Shown here: positions 35,378-47,399 of the stretch, piece after piece | Numbering within the stretch: position 1 is the first letter of the stretch | Layout: each line of letters opens with the position of its first letter | From: Trichaptum fuscoviolaceum | Lineage: Eukaryota > Basidiomycota > Agaricomycetes > Hymenochaetales > Trichaptaceae | Reading direction: 5' to 3' | Length of the DNA stretch: 64,000 nt | Assembly (NCBI GenBank): GCA_910574455.1 | Contig: CAJSYZ010000006.1 | Location: 791,981 to 855,980, forward strand | Program-made: the position numbers and the translations under genes | Notes under the pieces: model-generated | The model's input: the letters and a program-made list of their open reading frames with translations, nothing else | What the model was told of the DNA's origin: nothing | The model's database searches: none

Positions 35378-36544
35378 GGAGAGTCCTTTGCTTCCTTATC
35401 ATTATATCAATATGTAGCCTCTTATCTCTGATGCAATTCCATTTCTTATGAACAATAGGTTCCGCAAAGTTTTGCAAATGAGAGAGGATATCCGGATTAG
35501 GCACTCATGTGGAGGTCTCATCGCTGTTATGGTTCAAATCCTTTACTGCTCTTTGCAGCTCTATGCGGAATCTGAGAAATTTTGGAGGGCCTTTGTGACA
35601 GCGTGATAACTCGTGAGAACTTGTTAAACCCAAGTAGAGTACCATTTACAGGCCTTTGAGAACCCTTTTTAATGATTGTGTCGTCAGTGAAGTCATTGCC
35701 GATATGCCGGGAGCTGATTGATGACAATTATTGGCTGACCTGTAGCTCAGCCGGTTGCCACAAACTTCTCGGATCAGAAGGACCGGAGCAACCGATTGGT
35801 AGGATTTCTATTTTTTGGGCGCTTTTCATCGGATCTCTCCGAAGCTCCAGACCGTGATCTAGCGCCGTCACATTTAGAGTAACAAGGCCCTTGACAATTT
35901 TTTTTGCGATTCCGCATAGTTATGCAAAGAGCAGTAAGTGTACTAGCTGAAAATGAAGTGAGCACGGAGACACTTTGCACTATAGCCGCGTTAAAGATCA
36001 GCACTTTTCACACAAGAGGAGACTAAACCGAATACAGCCCATCCAGGAACCCTTGGCCCTTTTGATTTTGCAATGAGGGGTAAGATGTCTTCTTGTTAAT
36101 GATATGTTTCCATCCTAAAGCTTTGCTCAAACTCGTAGTTCTTCGAATATAGAGTGCATATATATGAGCGCGTTAGACTGGCGGGCATCTCTGGTCTCCT
36201 GGTGCTGCTCATATCGACTTTCCTACAGCTGCAGTCATACGATGTTATTCACAGAAATTGAGGATTGACCACTAAAGCACGGCATGCTGTTGGCCTAACG
36301 CTAATAGCTCTCACCTCCAGCAATTCGCCGCTGAATTCCGCAGCTCTTGGCTACAATTTGTTATCATGGTCTATCTCTATAAATTTTGGTCTCGGATGCC
36401 TGTGCATCTGAAGTGCTATACCCGAGGGAACTGAGCTTTGCAGGGTGACAAAAGCTGATTAATTCCCGAACACCCTTAGGTGTTGAGGGTTCTAGCGGGC
36501 TAAATGTTACAAAAAGTTTGCTTGCACGTGCTTCCATCTCAAAA

Positions 36545-36720
36545 ACTAGTTTTTGCTCAATTTGACTTAAGTGTTACCCAAACGCCCTGAGAGACTGATA
36601 GTCCTCTTAAGTAAATTTTAACTTATTCAGGCATGTCCTTCCATTAATCAGGAACAGCTTACTGAAATCAGTGCCATTGACTTAAATCAGTGCTTCAGTC
36701 AGTCTACTGTAGCCTCTTAG
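36545..36720 (-). repeat. Dispersed repeat family A, reverse copy
   Basis: On the minus strand it reads, in order, GCACTGATTTAAGTC, CTGATT..GGAAGGACATGCCTGAATAA and GGCGTTTGGGTAACACTTAAG. These landmarks match the copies near 6100-6340 and 49880-50095. The termini are not defined. Confidence 0.5.
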
Positions 36721-36750
36721 TTTTCTATTGTGTGATGCAAGCCCGCCACA

Positions 36751-37728
36751 GGTATAAATGTCCGAGCGCAAGCGTGCAAGCACTGCTTGCACGCTTGCGC
36801 TAGTGTTGCTAAAGTTCAGTTCAGGATAGGCCTGAACCGGGTTCAAACTCCGAACTGAACCGGGTTCAGGTTCAGGTTCAGAGAAATCTCAGATTTTGAA
36901 CCTGAGTTCAGTTCGGGGTTCAGGCCTCTGGAGAAATGCTGAACCTGGTTCGAACCAGGTTTGAACCCTGAACTTCAGGTAACTTTCCCACCCTTTCAAG
37001 ATCAAAAACCTTATAGTTTGACAACTATAAAGTACTTGAAATGTTAATTAAAAGTGAAACTTATCAACATTAAGCAGAATCTAAGTGTAAAATGTACTGA
37101 TTGTACTAAGGTTCATTGCTGAACTGAGTCTGAACCCAGTTTGAACCCAGTTCAGATGTGATTATATTACAGAATTTCCATATATGGTATGTACTAAGGC
37201 TTTCCAAAAATAGATACTTGAACCGGGTTCAAACCGGGTTCAGACAGAATTTGGGCTGGCTGAACTGAACTAGATAACAGGCCGAGCTTCGCCGGCAGAT
37301 CCCTTACTCCCTCATTCCCTGCATTTGGCTCTCCACTTTAATAGTCCATCTCATAAAGGATGTCAGTAAATAACAGAAACAAAGTGTAGAGAGAATTGCT
37401 TGGGTTATATTGGAAAGCAAACCTGATAATGAAAATGTGGTGAAAATGAACAGGTATCCCGTGCCGGCAGTTTAGGGGAGGTGCAAATATGCAGGTATCC
37501 CACGGCAATTTAGGGGATACAGTGCCCTTTACTCCCAGTGGGAGTAAGGGAACTGAACTGAACTTCGAGTTCAGTTCGGGGTTCAGGCTGAGGCCGGAAA
37601 ATCTGAACAGTTCAGTTTGGGGTTCGGACCAAAAGGGGTCTGAACTGAACTGAACTGAACTTTAGCAACACTAGCAAGCACGGGCGGACGCCCGGGCGAA
37701 GTGCGCTGAAGCCTCGGACATTTGTGCC
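36751..37728. mobile_element. Non-autonomous element with inverted ends, a perfect hairpin and GAACCNGGTTC palindromes
   Basis: The left end (TATAAATGTCCGAG ... GCTAGTGTTGCTAAAGTTCAGTTCAG) is matched by the reverse complement of the right end near 37650-37728. Just inside the left end, 36766-36782 and 36784-36800 are perfect 17 bp inverse complements around one base. The body is filled with GGGTTCA/TGAACC phrases, many of which form GAACCNGGTTC-type palindromes. No open reading frame is present. No clear target duplication was found, so the class is unknown. Confidence 0.6.
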
Positions 37729-38188
37729 ATCTTTTCCTTCCTTCCTTTTCTTGTTTTGTTTTGTTTCATCTTACTATTCTTGGAATTGTTTTTAAGTTTT
37801 CTTCATGGGAAAGTTGGCAGGGGTAGTATAAGGCCTTGCCAGTCATGCTGACCCTCCCAACTTGCAACGGTATTGCCCACCTCTGTAGTGGGTTCAGTGT
37901 CTGAATTACTGTTGTTTTCATATTTATAGAATCACAATTTTGCATTCCAGGGAGCTTGCCACACCAGTGGCCTATATGGAATGAAATTTTGGATGAATAA
38001 AATAATGTAATGCATCAGAGCAGACAATTAACGCCCGGAGGTGTGTTCGGGTTTTGCAAGCAACCAGCTTGCCCCTACGGGCGTTATGTGTATGGTATGG
38101 CGCTAATATAAAAATAATCTGCGACTCCTCTGGGTGTAGGACAAGACCTACATTGACTGCTGTCTTCGTGAAAGTCTTCCAGCCAAAG

Positions 38189-39757
38189 ATGCCTGTCGAA
38201 GACTTCATTTTCCAAGAGACTGAAGACGGCACGTACGTTCGCAAACTCTTCGGGATGGAGATTATGATGGCCCATATGACGTGCGTGCTTCACCCATATG
38301 ACTGCACACTCTACACTAACCTTGCCCCAGTGAGTCCATCGAAGGCTGCACCCATCTCACGCTCAGCGCTTCCGTCACGGTGCCTCCTGGTCTTCCGAAA
38401 GACACCGTCGAGAGGAAAATCAGGGAAGCCTGGGTCGCTCTCCGACATCAGGTTCCGACGCTCGCTTGCCGGACTTTCAGAACCTCAGACACGAAGCAGC
38501 AATTCGCTTTGCGTTATATGGTTCCTCGGTCGAAAGATGATGTGGACGCGTGGGCCACAGAGACGACCTTCTACAAAGATGAGCCGAAGTCACTCATTGA
38601 ATGGAATCAACAGTTGAAAGTCGGAAACTGGTGGTTTGTATCCTCTAACCGGTACAGTGCCGAATTACATGTATCTCCCATGGCGAGAGAAAATGAGTGG
38701 CACTTCAGGTCTGTGTCTTGTTCTGTGTACTCACGACGTGAATATCGCTCAAGATTGTTTCCAGTATAAGTTGTGTACATTCGAATGGAGATGGGCGTGG
38801 TCTCTTCATGGTCCTGGAGGTCTTCTTAGACATCTTGACGATGGCTTTGGGGACCGAGAACGACATCACCGAGAACCTTGTCTGGGGCGACGAAATCGTG
38901 CGTCTCACCCCGCCCGCACCATTTGTGCAGACATTGGTAGCTTCTGGAAAGCCTCCAGTTATTCCCGATGACATTGCACCTCCACCACTGGATGCAACAG
39001 AGCCACCGCCTGTGAGCTATTTTAGATATCTTGTTGAGTACATATTTTAACCTGCAATTGCGCAAAAGCCACTCTGGGTGTATCCCTTGGTTGCAACAGG
39101 AAAGAAGGAGGACATAGCTCGACTTGTCAAGTTCTCGACGGAAGATACACGGAAAATTTTCAGAGCAGCGAAGGCGCATGGCAGGACCGTTACGCAAGTT
39201 CTCTCTGCGCTCATCGTGCTTGCTTACGCCGAGTCAGTCCTCAATACAGCAGGGAAGGAAGGGGAGGAACGCTTTCAGGAAGTTTCGTCGTCATACGAGA
39301 CAGCAACACACCATAACATTGTCTTGAATCCTTGGGATCAGGTTTGGCTCAGTTCAAGTTACGGATAAACCGGGTTACCTAAAGTTGACAAAAATCTTCA
39401 TAGCGCATTAAACTTCCGGGAGGATATGATTCCTTTAGATCATCCAACGGTTCCCCTTTGTTGTCCTGCCTTAGTAGTGCACTTCTTGTACCTATAGACG
39501 GCCTCAAGAAACTACTTGTGCTTGACAAAGAACGAAGGGCTACTTCGAGGACGAATAATGCGAACGCTTTCTGGGACTCTTTAGTTCACGGAGTTGCTGA
39601 TTCGTGGGGAAGAGTCGATGTGAGTATCGGCATCGGCTGCCTCGAAACATTTCCAACGACTTCTGCTGACCCTTTGCAACAGACGAGTCTGGACTCACAT
39701 CTTCCAAGCTCTTTGGCGCTTCATGGTATAGCCATCAGGAAAAAGTTTTTAAAATGA
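38189..39757 (+). CDS. BAHD/condensation-like acyltransferase, 3' end uncertain
   Basis: It probably transfers an acyl group from acyl-CoA to an alcohol or amine. The first exons join well: from MPVEDFIFQETEDGTYVRK to about 38335, 38367-38708 (PPGLPKDTVERKIREAWVALR), 38765-39011 and 39069 onward. Across the 38708/38765 junction the product reads CVHSNGDGRGLFMVLEVF, giving the HxxxD(G) catalytic motif of this superfamily, followed by PPPLDATEPPP and AHGRTVTQVLSALIVLAYAE. After about 39345 the frame becomes unclear: an exon with NFREDMIPLDHPTVPLCC (about 39411) soon meets a stop, and the rest of the C-terminal half is short. It may be a 3'-truncated gene or have exons I could not place. Confidence 0.55.
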
Positions 39758-40480
39758 TAATATGATTACATACGATAACATACAATATAACAGGTAAAAT
39801 CGTCCCTAATGTATCTCGGGTTCCAGTATCAAATATATTGACCTTATCAGGCACGTAAAATTCAATACAAAGTATGCCATGATTACAGCTACTATCTTAG
39901 GCAATCAGCATTATGACTCTTTTATTCCGTAAAATGCAATACATGGCTTAGCAGCCTGTTAGGGTTTGTACCGGATTTCAGTGTTTGTATTGCGCATATA
40001 GTGACTAAAATTTAGTATATATGCTGTCATTATGGTGACCTATGTAATTAATTCTGCCGCAGTTAATGGGATTATGTAGTTTACATACTCTAGCTTTCAT
40101 TGTAATGTCTAGCAGCATGGTAGCGATGACACCGTAATGTGTCAATGATAATGCATGATAGCGATGCTGAGAGCTATCTTTAGATACAAGGCACCACGTC
40201 ATGACAGCGATGCTAATGAATGATGGGCCCTGATCATGAATTCTAGGCCATATATAGTTTATATTTAGTTACAAATGACATCAGACTGCCGGCTCCGATG
40301 ACAAATTAGTACTCCTTATAATCAAATTTATGTTACATCAGGTCTATCGTTGGGTATCTACGCTGGCTTGCTGACAGCTCTTTTATTTAATTCTGGCCGT
40401 TGTCAATGGCTGATGATGGTTAATAATGAATTATATTAATATTAACGTGCTATTGTACATCATACACTATACTAATGTCA
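39758..40480. other. AT-rich gene-free stretch
   Basis: AT-rich sequence with several imperfect repeats of GTAGCGATG/GATAGCGATG/ACAGCGATG around 40115-40215. The phrase CTCTTTTATTTAATTCTGGC near 40378 resembles CTCTTATATTTGATTCTAGC near 46688. No gene is seen. Confidence 0.35.
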
Positions 40481-40489
40481 TTCAAATGC

Positions 40490-40690
40490 ACGTCGGAGAT
40501 CGAGCATGCCCCTGGGTAACGCTTGCGGAACCATCGAGGAATGAACGCACTCTCATACAGTGCGTTGGCTTCAAGATCCTTGCAATTCCTACCACGGAAG
40601 GGCAACTAGTAACACAAGGCGGCATCAGCGTAAGTGAAGGTATAGCGCAAAAGAGCTCACCTGCCAAAGACAAGGCTGTTTGCGCAGCAT
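40490..40690 (-). pseudogene. Partial duplicate of the kinase 3' region
   Basis: This ~200 bp matches 41205-41400 closely: GTAACGCTTGCGGAACCATC, GAGGAATGAACGC, CTTCAAGATCCTTGC and CCACGGAAGGGCA all recur in order. It is a detached copy of the kinase segment encoding the ALYDNAFIPRWFRKRYPEA-like end of the C-lobe. Confidence 0.65.
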
Positions 40691-40984
40691 CTCTAATGCT
40701 CCTTGCCGTAAGCATAGGCGACGGGATGGGCTCGTTCAATGGAATTGTTGCGAACTGGTGGGGCTGACGGCTGAGACGACCGAGGATCTCTTTGACTCTG
40801 AGGCCAACTGCGAGACGATCCTCTCGCAAATCGGGAGAGAACGCTGGCATGGCAATGGGCGAAAAGCAGGCTGGAAATTCTTTCCCTGGTCGCCAGCGAA
40901 GGGGGGCGAGGAACTCGTACTCAGCGGGTCAGGACGCCAGCGCATGGAGCCTTCGGGTCGTCGACAAGGACGCAGATGCTGAGG

Positions 40985-42227
40985 TACGCGCCTTCCTGGA
41001 CCTTATGTGGTGCAGTCTTCCACCAGCGGGGACAGGCTGTGTCTTATTTGCGACCTGATCCCAGTTTCTGCGGCGGAGGTTAGCTAGAGAATGGCGCAGA
41101 TGCGGTTGATTGACTTACACTTCTCGGAAGTACTGGCTCTGCAAGGTATCCTGCATCGGGATGCGGTGGTCTGGGTTCTTGGCTAGCAGACGCCGCATCA
41201 GATGGCATGCCTCTGGGTAGCGCTTGCGGAACCATCGAGGAATGAACGCGTTATCGTACAGTGCTTTGGCTTCAAGATCCTTGCGATCCCTCCCACGGAA
41301 GGGCAGTAATTAAGGCGGTGTCAGTGAGAGTGATGGGTTGGAACAGAGGAAGCTCACCCTGCCGAAGACAAGCTCATAGAACATGACGCCAACGGAGAAG
41401 CTGTCGGCCTTGTATGAGTAATGGTCGCCACGGTGCATCTCTGGAGCCCGTCGTGCCACACTTGCCCTTCGTCCTGTGCCAATAGTCATCGTAAGTTAGT
41501 ACCTCGTCAATGCTCACCGCGTGACCCTTGAAAACATGCGCGAGGCCGAAGTCCCCGATGACGAGCCGATCTTGCTCATCCATGAAGACGTTGTCGGGCT
41601 TGAGGTCGCAATGGACGATGGCCTGGTCGTGCAAGGTGCCCACTGCATAGCACTGCAAGACGATGAGACACGACATGAGGAAAGGAAGCGGAGACGAACT
41701 AGTTGCACCATCGTGCAAGGTGCCCACTGCATAGCACTGCAGAGATGATGAGTCACCATTCGAGAGAAAGGGGGAAAGGGAAGACTTACTAGTTGCGCCA
41801 TAATGAACTTGATTTCATGCATGTGGAACAGCTTCTTCGTGTTGGTCATCGCTCCTCGCAAAGTGCCACCGGCAGCCAGACCTTGGATGATGATGAAGTC
41901 ATGCGGGTCCATGAGTGATTCTATTAGAGGGGTATAATAGGGCGAGTTAAGCAAAGTCAGGTCAGAAAGGATCTACTTCTCTGTAAACAACATCTCCCGG
42001 CGACTGTCTTGATCGACACTCGCGCGTGGAATCTGCTTGATCGCGACCTTCTTGCCGTATTCGCGATGAGAGATGTCCACGGCCTGGTAGACGCGGCCAA
42101 ATCCGCCTTTTCCGAGGACGGCTTCGAGCTTGTAGTCGTCGGGTCGTTTACAGAGCGCCTCGCGGGCGAGCTTCGTGGTCGATGATGAAGAGACGCGTGC
42201 TCCCGCGTGCCACTGGGTGTAACGCAT
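40985..42227 (-). pseudogene. Ser/Thr protein kinase, frameshifted in the activation segment
   Basis: Reading on the minus strand: LEAVLGKGGFGRVYQ (Gly loop), KKVAIKQI (catalytic Lys), HEIKFIMAQL, IVHCDLKPDNVFM (catalytic loop), VIGDFGLAHVF (DFG) and KGKCGT. The canonical GTxGYxAPE motif is broken near 41450: after KCGT the frame must shift to give RAPEMHRGDHYSYKADSF and SVGVMFYELVFGR. Later exons give PRWFRKRYPEACHLMRRLLA, with ..NPDHRIPM in the C-lobe. An 84 bp tandem duplication (gcaagg at 41631 and 41715) doubles an intron end plus exon start. With the frameshift this copy is unlikely to make a full kinase. The family is Ser/Thr, subgroup unknown. Confidence 0.7.
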
Positions 42228-42549
42228 GCAAGCATACAGTCACACTCAGGTGGCACAGTAGTAAATCATCAGAAAAAGAAGATAAAATATGAGTAGAGTA
42301 TAGTTACATACCATCAGAACCAAAAATACAAAGATTTGAAGGCCATCCTGTGGATGGATGGATGTCGAGGGGGATGGATGGACGACGACGAAGTGGAAAG
42401 AGAGGAAGAGGTCGTTGAATGCGACGCGTCACGGTCTTGCTCAAGTTGGTAATTCAAACTCCGCAGCATCATCGCGCCTCAAGCCTCAAATCGCTAAGTC
42501 CGTAAAACATCAGAGCTCGTCGGTTCACACTTCAAACGATTTCTAGCTA

Positions 42550-44309
42550 CGGGTCTTCAATAATAATGTCTACGAGAAGGTGACTGCATTAGAGGCCCAT
42601 TCTGACTACATTCGATGCCTTGTTATCCACCCAACATTTAGCATTATGCTGACGGACTGCGATGATATGACGGTCAAGGACTGGGATAAACAGTGGAAGT
42701 GTTCAGGTGCGTACATCTACTGCTTCAAACTTAGACTTCATCTAATTATCTCTGAAGGCAGAAGGACACACACACTCCATCATGAACCTTGTATTCAACC
42801 GCAAGGACACCAACACCTTTGCCTCCTCTTGTCTTGATCGCACCGTGAAGATGTGGTCGCTCGGTTCCTCGACGCCGAATTTCACCTACGTCGACTTCCA
42901 CCCCGGTGCAGACAAGCCATACATTGTCACGAGCGGTGACGACCGAACAATAAAAGTCTGGGACTACCTCAGCAACACCTGTTTACAGACATTGGAGGGA
43001 CACACCAACAATGTCTCGTTTGCCGCATTCCACCCTGATCTGCCCTTGATCGTCGTTTGGAGGATGGTACGATCAAGATCTGGTACCCGGACTCGTACCG
43101 CCTCGAAAATACCTCGAGCTACGCTCTTGTACGCGCATGGTGCATTACCGTCCGACCGCAGGGGAACGAGGTTGGCGTAGGGTATGACGAAGGTGTGGTC
43201 GTGGTCAAACTTGGCCGTGACGAGCCTTCCACAAGCAAGTTTCCTCTCTTCATCCTAGACTTCTACACGCTAACATGGAATGATAGCCGCTGGGCAACAT
43301 CCCCGCTCACAACCGTGTTTATCTTGCCGATAAAGACATTAAAGTGTTCGGTTACTCCCTGTCTTTGAACCTCACCGAGTATCAGAGTGCAATCCTGCGT
43401 GGGGATATGGAGGCTGCGGAGGAGATCCCACCGACTGTACCGAAAGAGCAGCGGAGCAAATTCGCGCGTTTCCTAGAAGCCCGAGGTACGTCTTTGATAA
43501 CCATCGAATTCAGCAGAAAAACTGACTCAATCGTTCTCCTTTTCACAGATCTTAAGGAGCTCGCGTTACAGGTTACAACAGACCCTGATCACAAGTTCGA
43601 CCTCGCACTTCAACTCGACGATCTAGACGCGGCCCTGGAGATCGCACGTACAACACCCAAGCACGAGGCGGAGTCGAAGTGGAAGGCTGTCGGTGACCGC
43701 GCGCTGGCCGTCTGGCGCCTCGACCTCGCACGGGAACGCTTTGAGAATGCAGGGTATCTGAGCGCTCTCATGCCCCTTCTGCTAGCGATAGGCGACCGGG
43801 ATGGTCTCAAGAAACTCGCTGAGCAAGCCGGTGAGTATTCATACCGTTTTAAATAGCTCTTTAGGTTTCTGAGGATTTATTGTAGAGGAGAAGGGCCAAA
43901 ACAACCTTGCGTTCGCGAGTCGGCTGCAGCTCGGCGACGCGACTGCATGCGTCGACCTGCTGGTGAAGACCGACAGAGCGCCGGAAGCTGCGCTCTTTGC
44001 TCGTACATTTGCGCCTAGGTATGTGATACATCTATTCAAAGGATGAAGAGGCTGTTTATTCCTTCCCTCAATACTCCTCGTAGCCTCGTCCCAAAGACCG
44101 TGAGTGCATGGCGGACAAATCTCGATTTAAAAGGCCGCAAAAAGATCGCGACAGCAATCGCATCACCCGAGGAAAACCCTGAGCTTTTCTCTGAAGGGTG
44201 GGAGGACGCACTAGAAAGAGAGAAGGTGATGGAAGCGCAGCAGGCTGGCATACAAGTGATCGGACATTCTGGTACGTGTCCCATTTTCCCTGCTGCACAC
44301 TGCAAATAA
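42550..44309 (+). pseudogene. SEC27: COPI coat beta-prime subunit, truncated and internally deleted
   Basis: Family members are about 800-900 residue COPI coat proteins of Golgi vesicles. Recognisable blocks run in order: VTALEAHSDYIRCLVIHPT, FNRKDTNTFASSCLDRTVKM, GDDRTIKVWDYLSNTCLQTL with EGHTNNV, DGTIKIWYPDSYRLENTSSY, VGVGYDEGVVVVKLGRDEPS, then LADKDIKVFGYSLSLNL with TEYQSAILRGDMEAA, DLKELALQVTTDPDHKFDLA and LVKTDRAPEAALFARTFAP. The first WD repeat or more is missing. About 27-30 nt are lost after GSSTPNFT. A frameshift lies near 43055 (PLIV|EDGTIK). Several hundred nt between GRDEPS and NRVYLADKD are missing. Introns are retained, so it came from DNA duplication, not a retrocopy. Confidence 0.85.
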
Positions 44310-44377
44310 TCATTTTACAACGTCTTTTGGAGGCTTGAGGTTACCCGGAAAACGCATGATCCTCACGTATTTTAGCA

Positions 44378-46565
44378 GAGGTGATGATCCTACGCATGTC
44401 CCACCCATCCCCGAATGCGCGCGAATACATCATGGCCCTCGGTTTACTCCTCTTGTCTCATGCCCCCGGACAACCGATTACCGTTACGCTGGAGACGTAC
44501 AATGAGACGCTCACTCGTCAGATTACGCCCAATGTTCGCACCTACAAGACTATGATTCTGGCATTGTGCGAGTGTGACAAGGAGGTCCAACGAGTCATCG
44601 GTCAGCTCGAATGGCGGCAAAGGCGGCGTGAATTCAATGCCAAGAGATACACGTCGGATTTACCAGAATTGGAGCAGGTTCAATTGCTTCGTAGGGAAGA
44701 TAACTTTAAAGGGAATCTATCATGTTCTCCTCCGTTCTTGCGCGCTTCATTGCAATGTCGACGCTGCAGTTCGTATCTGGACCCATATCGAAGACATCAC
44801 CCATTTTCAACCCAATGCAATGTGCTACTTCCACCTCTCGAGTACCTACGTGATAACCGGCGATATAGAATCAGCACAAGACGTGTTCAGGGAGCTCCGT
44901 TTGGCCTCGGCCGAAGGCCGCGTCTCTTGGGACGTTGCAGAAGGCGTCCGGGATCTTTCGACGCACATCCTTAGTGACGACGTACGCCCCGGACAGGCGC
45001 GTGCAGCGCAGATGCTCGTGTGGATAAAGATGGTCGAGGCGTACTTCCTGGCGAAACAACCCGTGAAGGCTATCGCACTTCTCGAGGAGATGATGGCCAC
45101 GAAAGCAAGCACTCTGTTTGGCCCGGCCGATGTTCCCCCTCCCTGCACAGCTGTCTATACTGCCTTCATGACCGGGTTTATACGGAATGATGACAACCAC
45201 TCGGCCCTCGCATGGTTCGATCGGATGCTAGAGCAGGACACAGTCACCGCTCACGCTTTGGAACCTTCGCTGCGCACACCTCGCCCCAACCAGGCAGCCT
45301 GGAACACGATTCTCGAAGCACAGGCCAAGGAGAAGATGCTCCCCGAACTCAACCGCTTATACCACACTCTGCTGGATGTGGCCGATCGCGATGACTTGCA
45401 TATCAGCGACTACGACCGGATCGCCGTCTTCGAGCTCAATGTCGAGCATCTCCGCTGCCATCCTGATTTTAATAGGAAGAGTTCGACGAGACCGTGTCAT
45501 ACCTCCTCGACCGTGTGCTCAATCTGGATTACCGCGCAGGCGCCATCCCGTACTCGCCCGGGCGCAGCCACCATGATTCTTTCATCGCCTTTCTCGGCGT
45601 CTTGGCCCAGCGCGGGCGGTACTCCGATGCCTTGCAGCTCCTCGAAACGTTTGTCCAGTCAGGCATGCAGTTCCTCGACGACGCGAAGGCGTCTGGCAAG
45701 CTTGATACGCAGATGATTGTCAGCCGGCTATGAGGCCTGCAGTCTGCGCTGCACAGCGCGATGGACAGAGTCCTCCTGGTCAAGGACAAGGATGGGAATT
45801 ATCGCACTCATGCGCTGGACTTTGTCACCCGCCTTGGCTCAGTCATGACTAGATTGGATTTGCTCCCCGATATTCGCGCATGCGCGTCAATCTTGCAGGC
45901 ATACAGCGCAGCTTCGACGAAGGAGAAGTCCAGTCTAGCCACCCAGCAACGTTCCTTCTTATCCAATGTCGTTGCCGCATACGTCGCGTTCCAGACCAGA
46001 GGTGACGTCGAAAGGATGAGAAATGGTATAGCAAAGGATTTCAGCATCAAGGATCTCACGGACTTCTTCGCCGACATTGGGAAAGCGGGTGTACAGCCTC
46101 AGACACTGGGTGAAGACGTCTCGCGCAGGCTCATCGCATCAGTACTGCTGAAGTATGGAAAGAGCGGCGCGCGCGAGATCGTCGCAAAGGCTGGTTCGAA
46201 GTGGAATGCCTTCCTGAACAGCAATCAGTCGCGTCTGAGGTGGAACTTGAGGTTGCAGAGCAGCGGCCGGCCAAACTTGACCAGTTCTTCAGCCGCAACA
46301 CCAACGAGTACTACCCTATAAACCTGAAGGTGACGCCCCGGATCGCATGGATACGCTACGAATCTGGTGCCGCCAACGACACTTTCCCATGTCTGACGTG
46401 ATTGGCCGACTGATAGCTACCTTCGGGCGCCTGAACGACACGGAGAAGGTGACCAGGCTGTACAGGGACGGACAGTGCATGCTGAAGGCGCTCGAGAGCA
46501 ACAAAGAGAAGCAGTCCATGGGCTGGTATTCAATTGAGGACGCCATGATAACCATTGTACAGTAG
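44378..46565 (+). pseudogene. Pentatricopeptide-repeat protein, broken by frameshifts and a stop
   Basis: Helical repeat sequence of PPR type is read across at least three frames: VRTYKTMILALCECDKEVQR (44540), YHVLLRSCALHCNVDAAVRI (from about 44715), MCYFHLSSTYVITGDIESAQ, VYTAFMTGFIRNDDNHSALA, NQAAWNTILEAQAKEKMLPE, then after a shift near 45475 DSFIAFLGVLAQRGRYSDAL. An in-frame stop lies at 45731-45733, after which similarity continues (LDLLPDIRACASILQAYSAA; FLSNVVAAYVAFQTRGDVER). Another shift near 46240 precedes VIGRLIATFGRLNDTEKVTR. PPR proteins usually bind organellar RNA in mitochondria. This copy cannot make the full protein. Confidence 0.75.
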
Positions 46566-47375
46566 CTTATATGAAAATAGAACACCTTCTGACGCCAATG
46601 TTAAGACAATTGTGTGAAAATGTAGCTTATATAACCTTCGTACAAACAGCTATCGGACAGACACATCAATACAGTAGATTTTAAGACTCTTATATTTGAT
46701 TCTAGCTGTATCTAATAACTACATCAGACCGATAGCATACCTATAATCTAATTACCAGAGTGCTGGCAGTACGACAGAGGCCTTGTCAGATGGCAGCATG
46801 ATGATATCAGATGATATGCTGCCGTCTGCATGGCAGCTCCCTGATATTGCTAAATCGGGACGACATCCGATTATATATGCCGGAATCGTCCGAAATCGGC
46901 TACCATTTGGGAGCCCTTTTCCCGATGGCTGATAATGGCTATCCCCGCCACGAAGCGTAGCGTAGTAGAGGGATGTGTGGCCGCGAAAAAATTATCGAAT
47001 TGTCAGCAAGTAAGCATTACAAATCACGAAATCATCCAATCCCATGCCTCCGATCTTCGGAGAAAATCACTTCCGAAACCGTTTCTGCCTCATCGTCTTA
47101 CATTTCTCATGCATACCTCTTTCGCTTCCCTTTTTATAGCCTTTCATATGGCTTTTACACTGTTTATTTACTTTTCTTTTCAGTCTTAACTTCATTAGCC
47201 CCTATCCCCTTCATTATTTGCTACATTGTTTTAGTTTATTACGACATAGTATACCTCTTCAGTTTCTTTTTTTCATGCATCCGAGCAAAAGTGGTCGTCG
47301 TCTTGTCACTTGTCTTAGGCTTCACATGCCACAATGAACCACTGTCAACCTGCTCTCATTCCTTTGACGGACAGC
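46566..47375. repeat. AT-rich gene-free stretch with a hairpin
   Basis: Around 46787-46830 the sequence AGATGGCAGCAT is followed by ATGCTGCCGTCT, an inverted repeat around a GATGATATCAGATGAT centre. TATCGG near 46650 and CCGATA near 46730 form another inverted pair. These may be remnants of a small element. No gene is supported. Confidence 0.4.
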
Positions 47376-47399
47376 GATGGCGGGTCGGCTTGTGGCTGG

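Larger units (their letters stand above)
35378..38188. other. Repeat-rich intergenic stretch
   Basis: It contains a repeat family A copy (36545-36720, reverse) and a ~1 kb palindromic-repeat element (36751-37728), given separately. Isolated tRNA-like boxes occur: GGTTCAAATCC near 35531 and TGTAGCTCAGCCGGTTG near 35743 on plus. They do not form one tRNA. No coding region is supported. Confidence 0.45.

Noticed and set aside
35505..35770. GGTTCAAATCC and TGTAGCTCAGCCGGTTG as one tRNA
   Set aside because: The B box lies upstream of the A box, so they cannot form a single tRNA.
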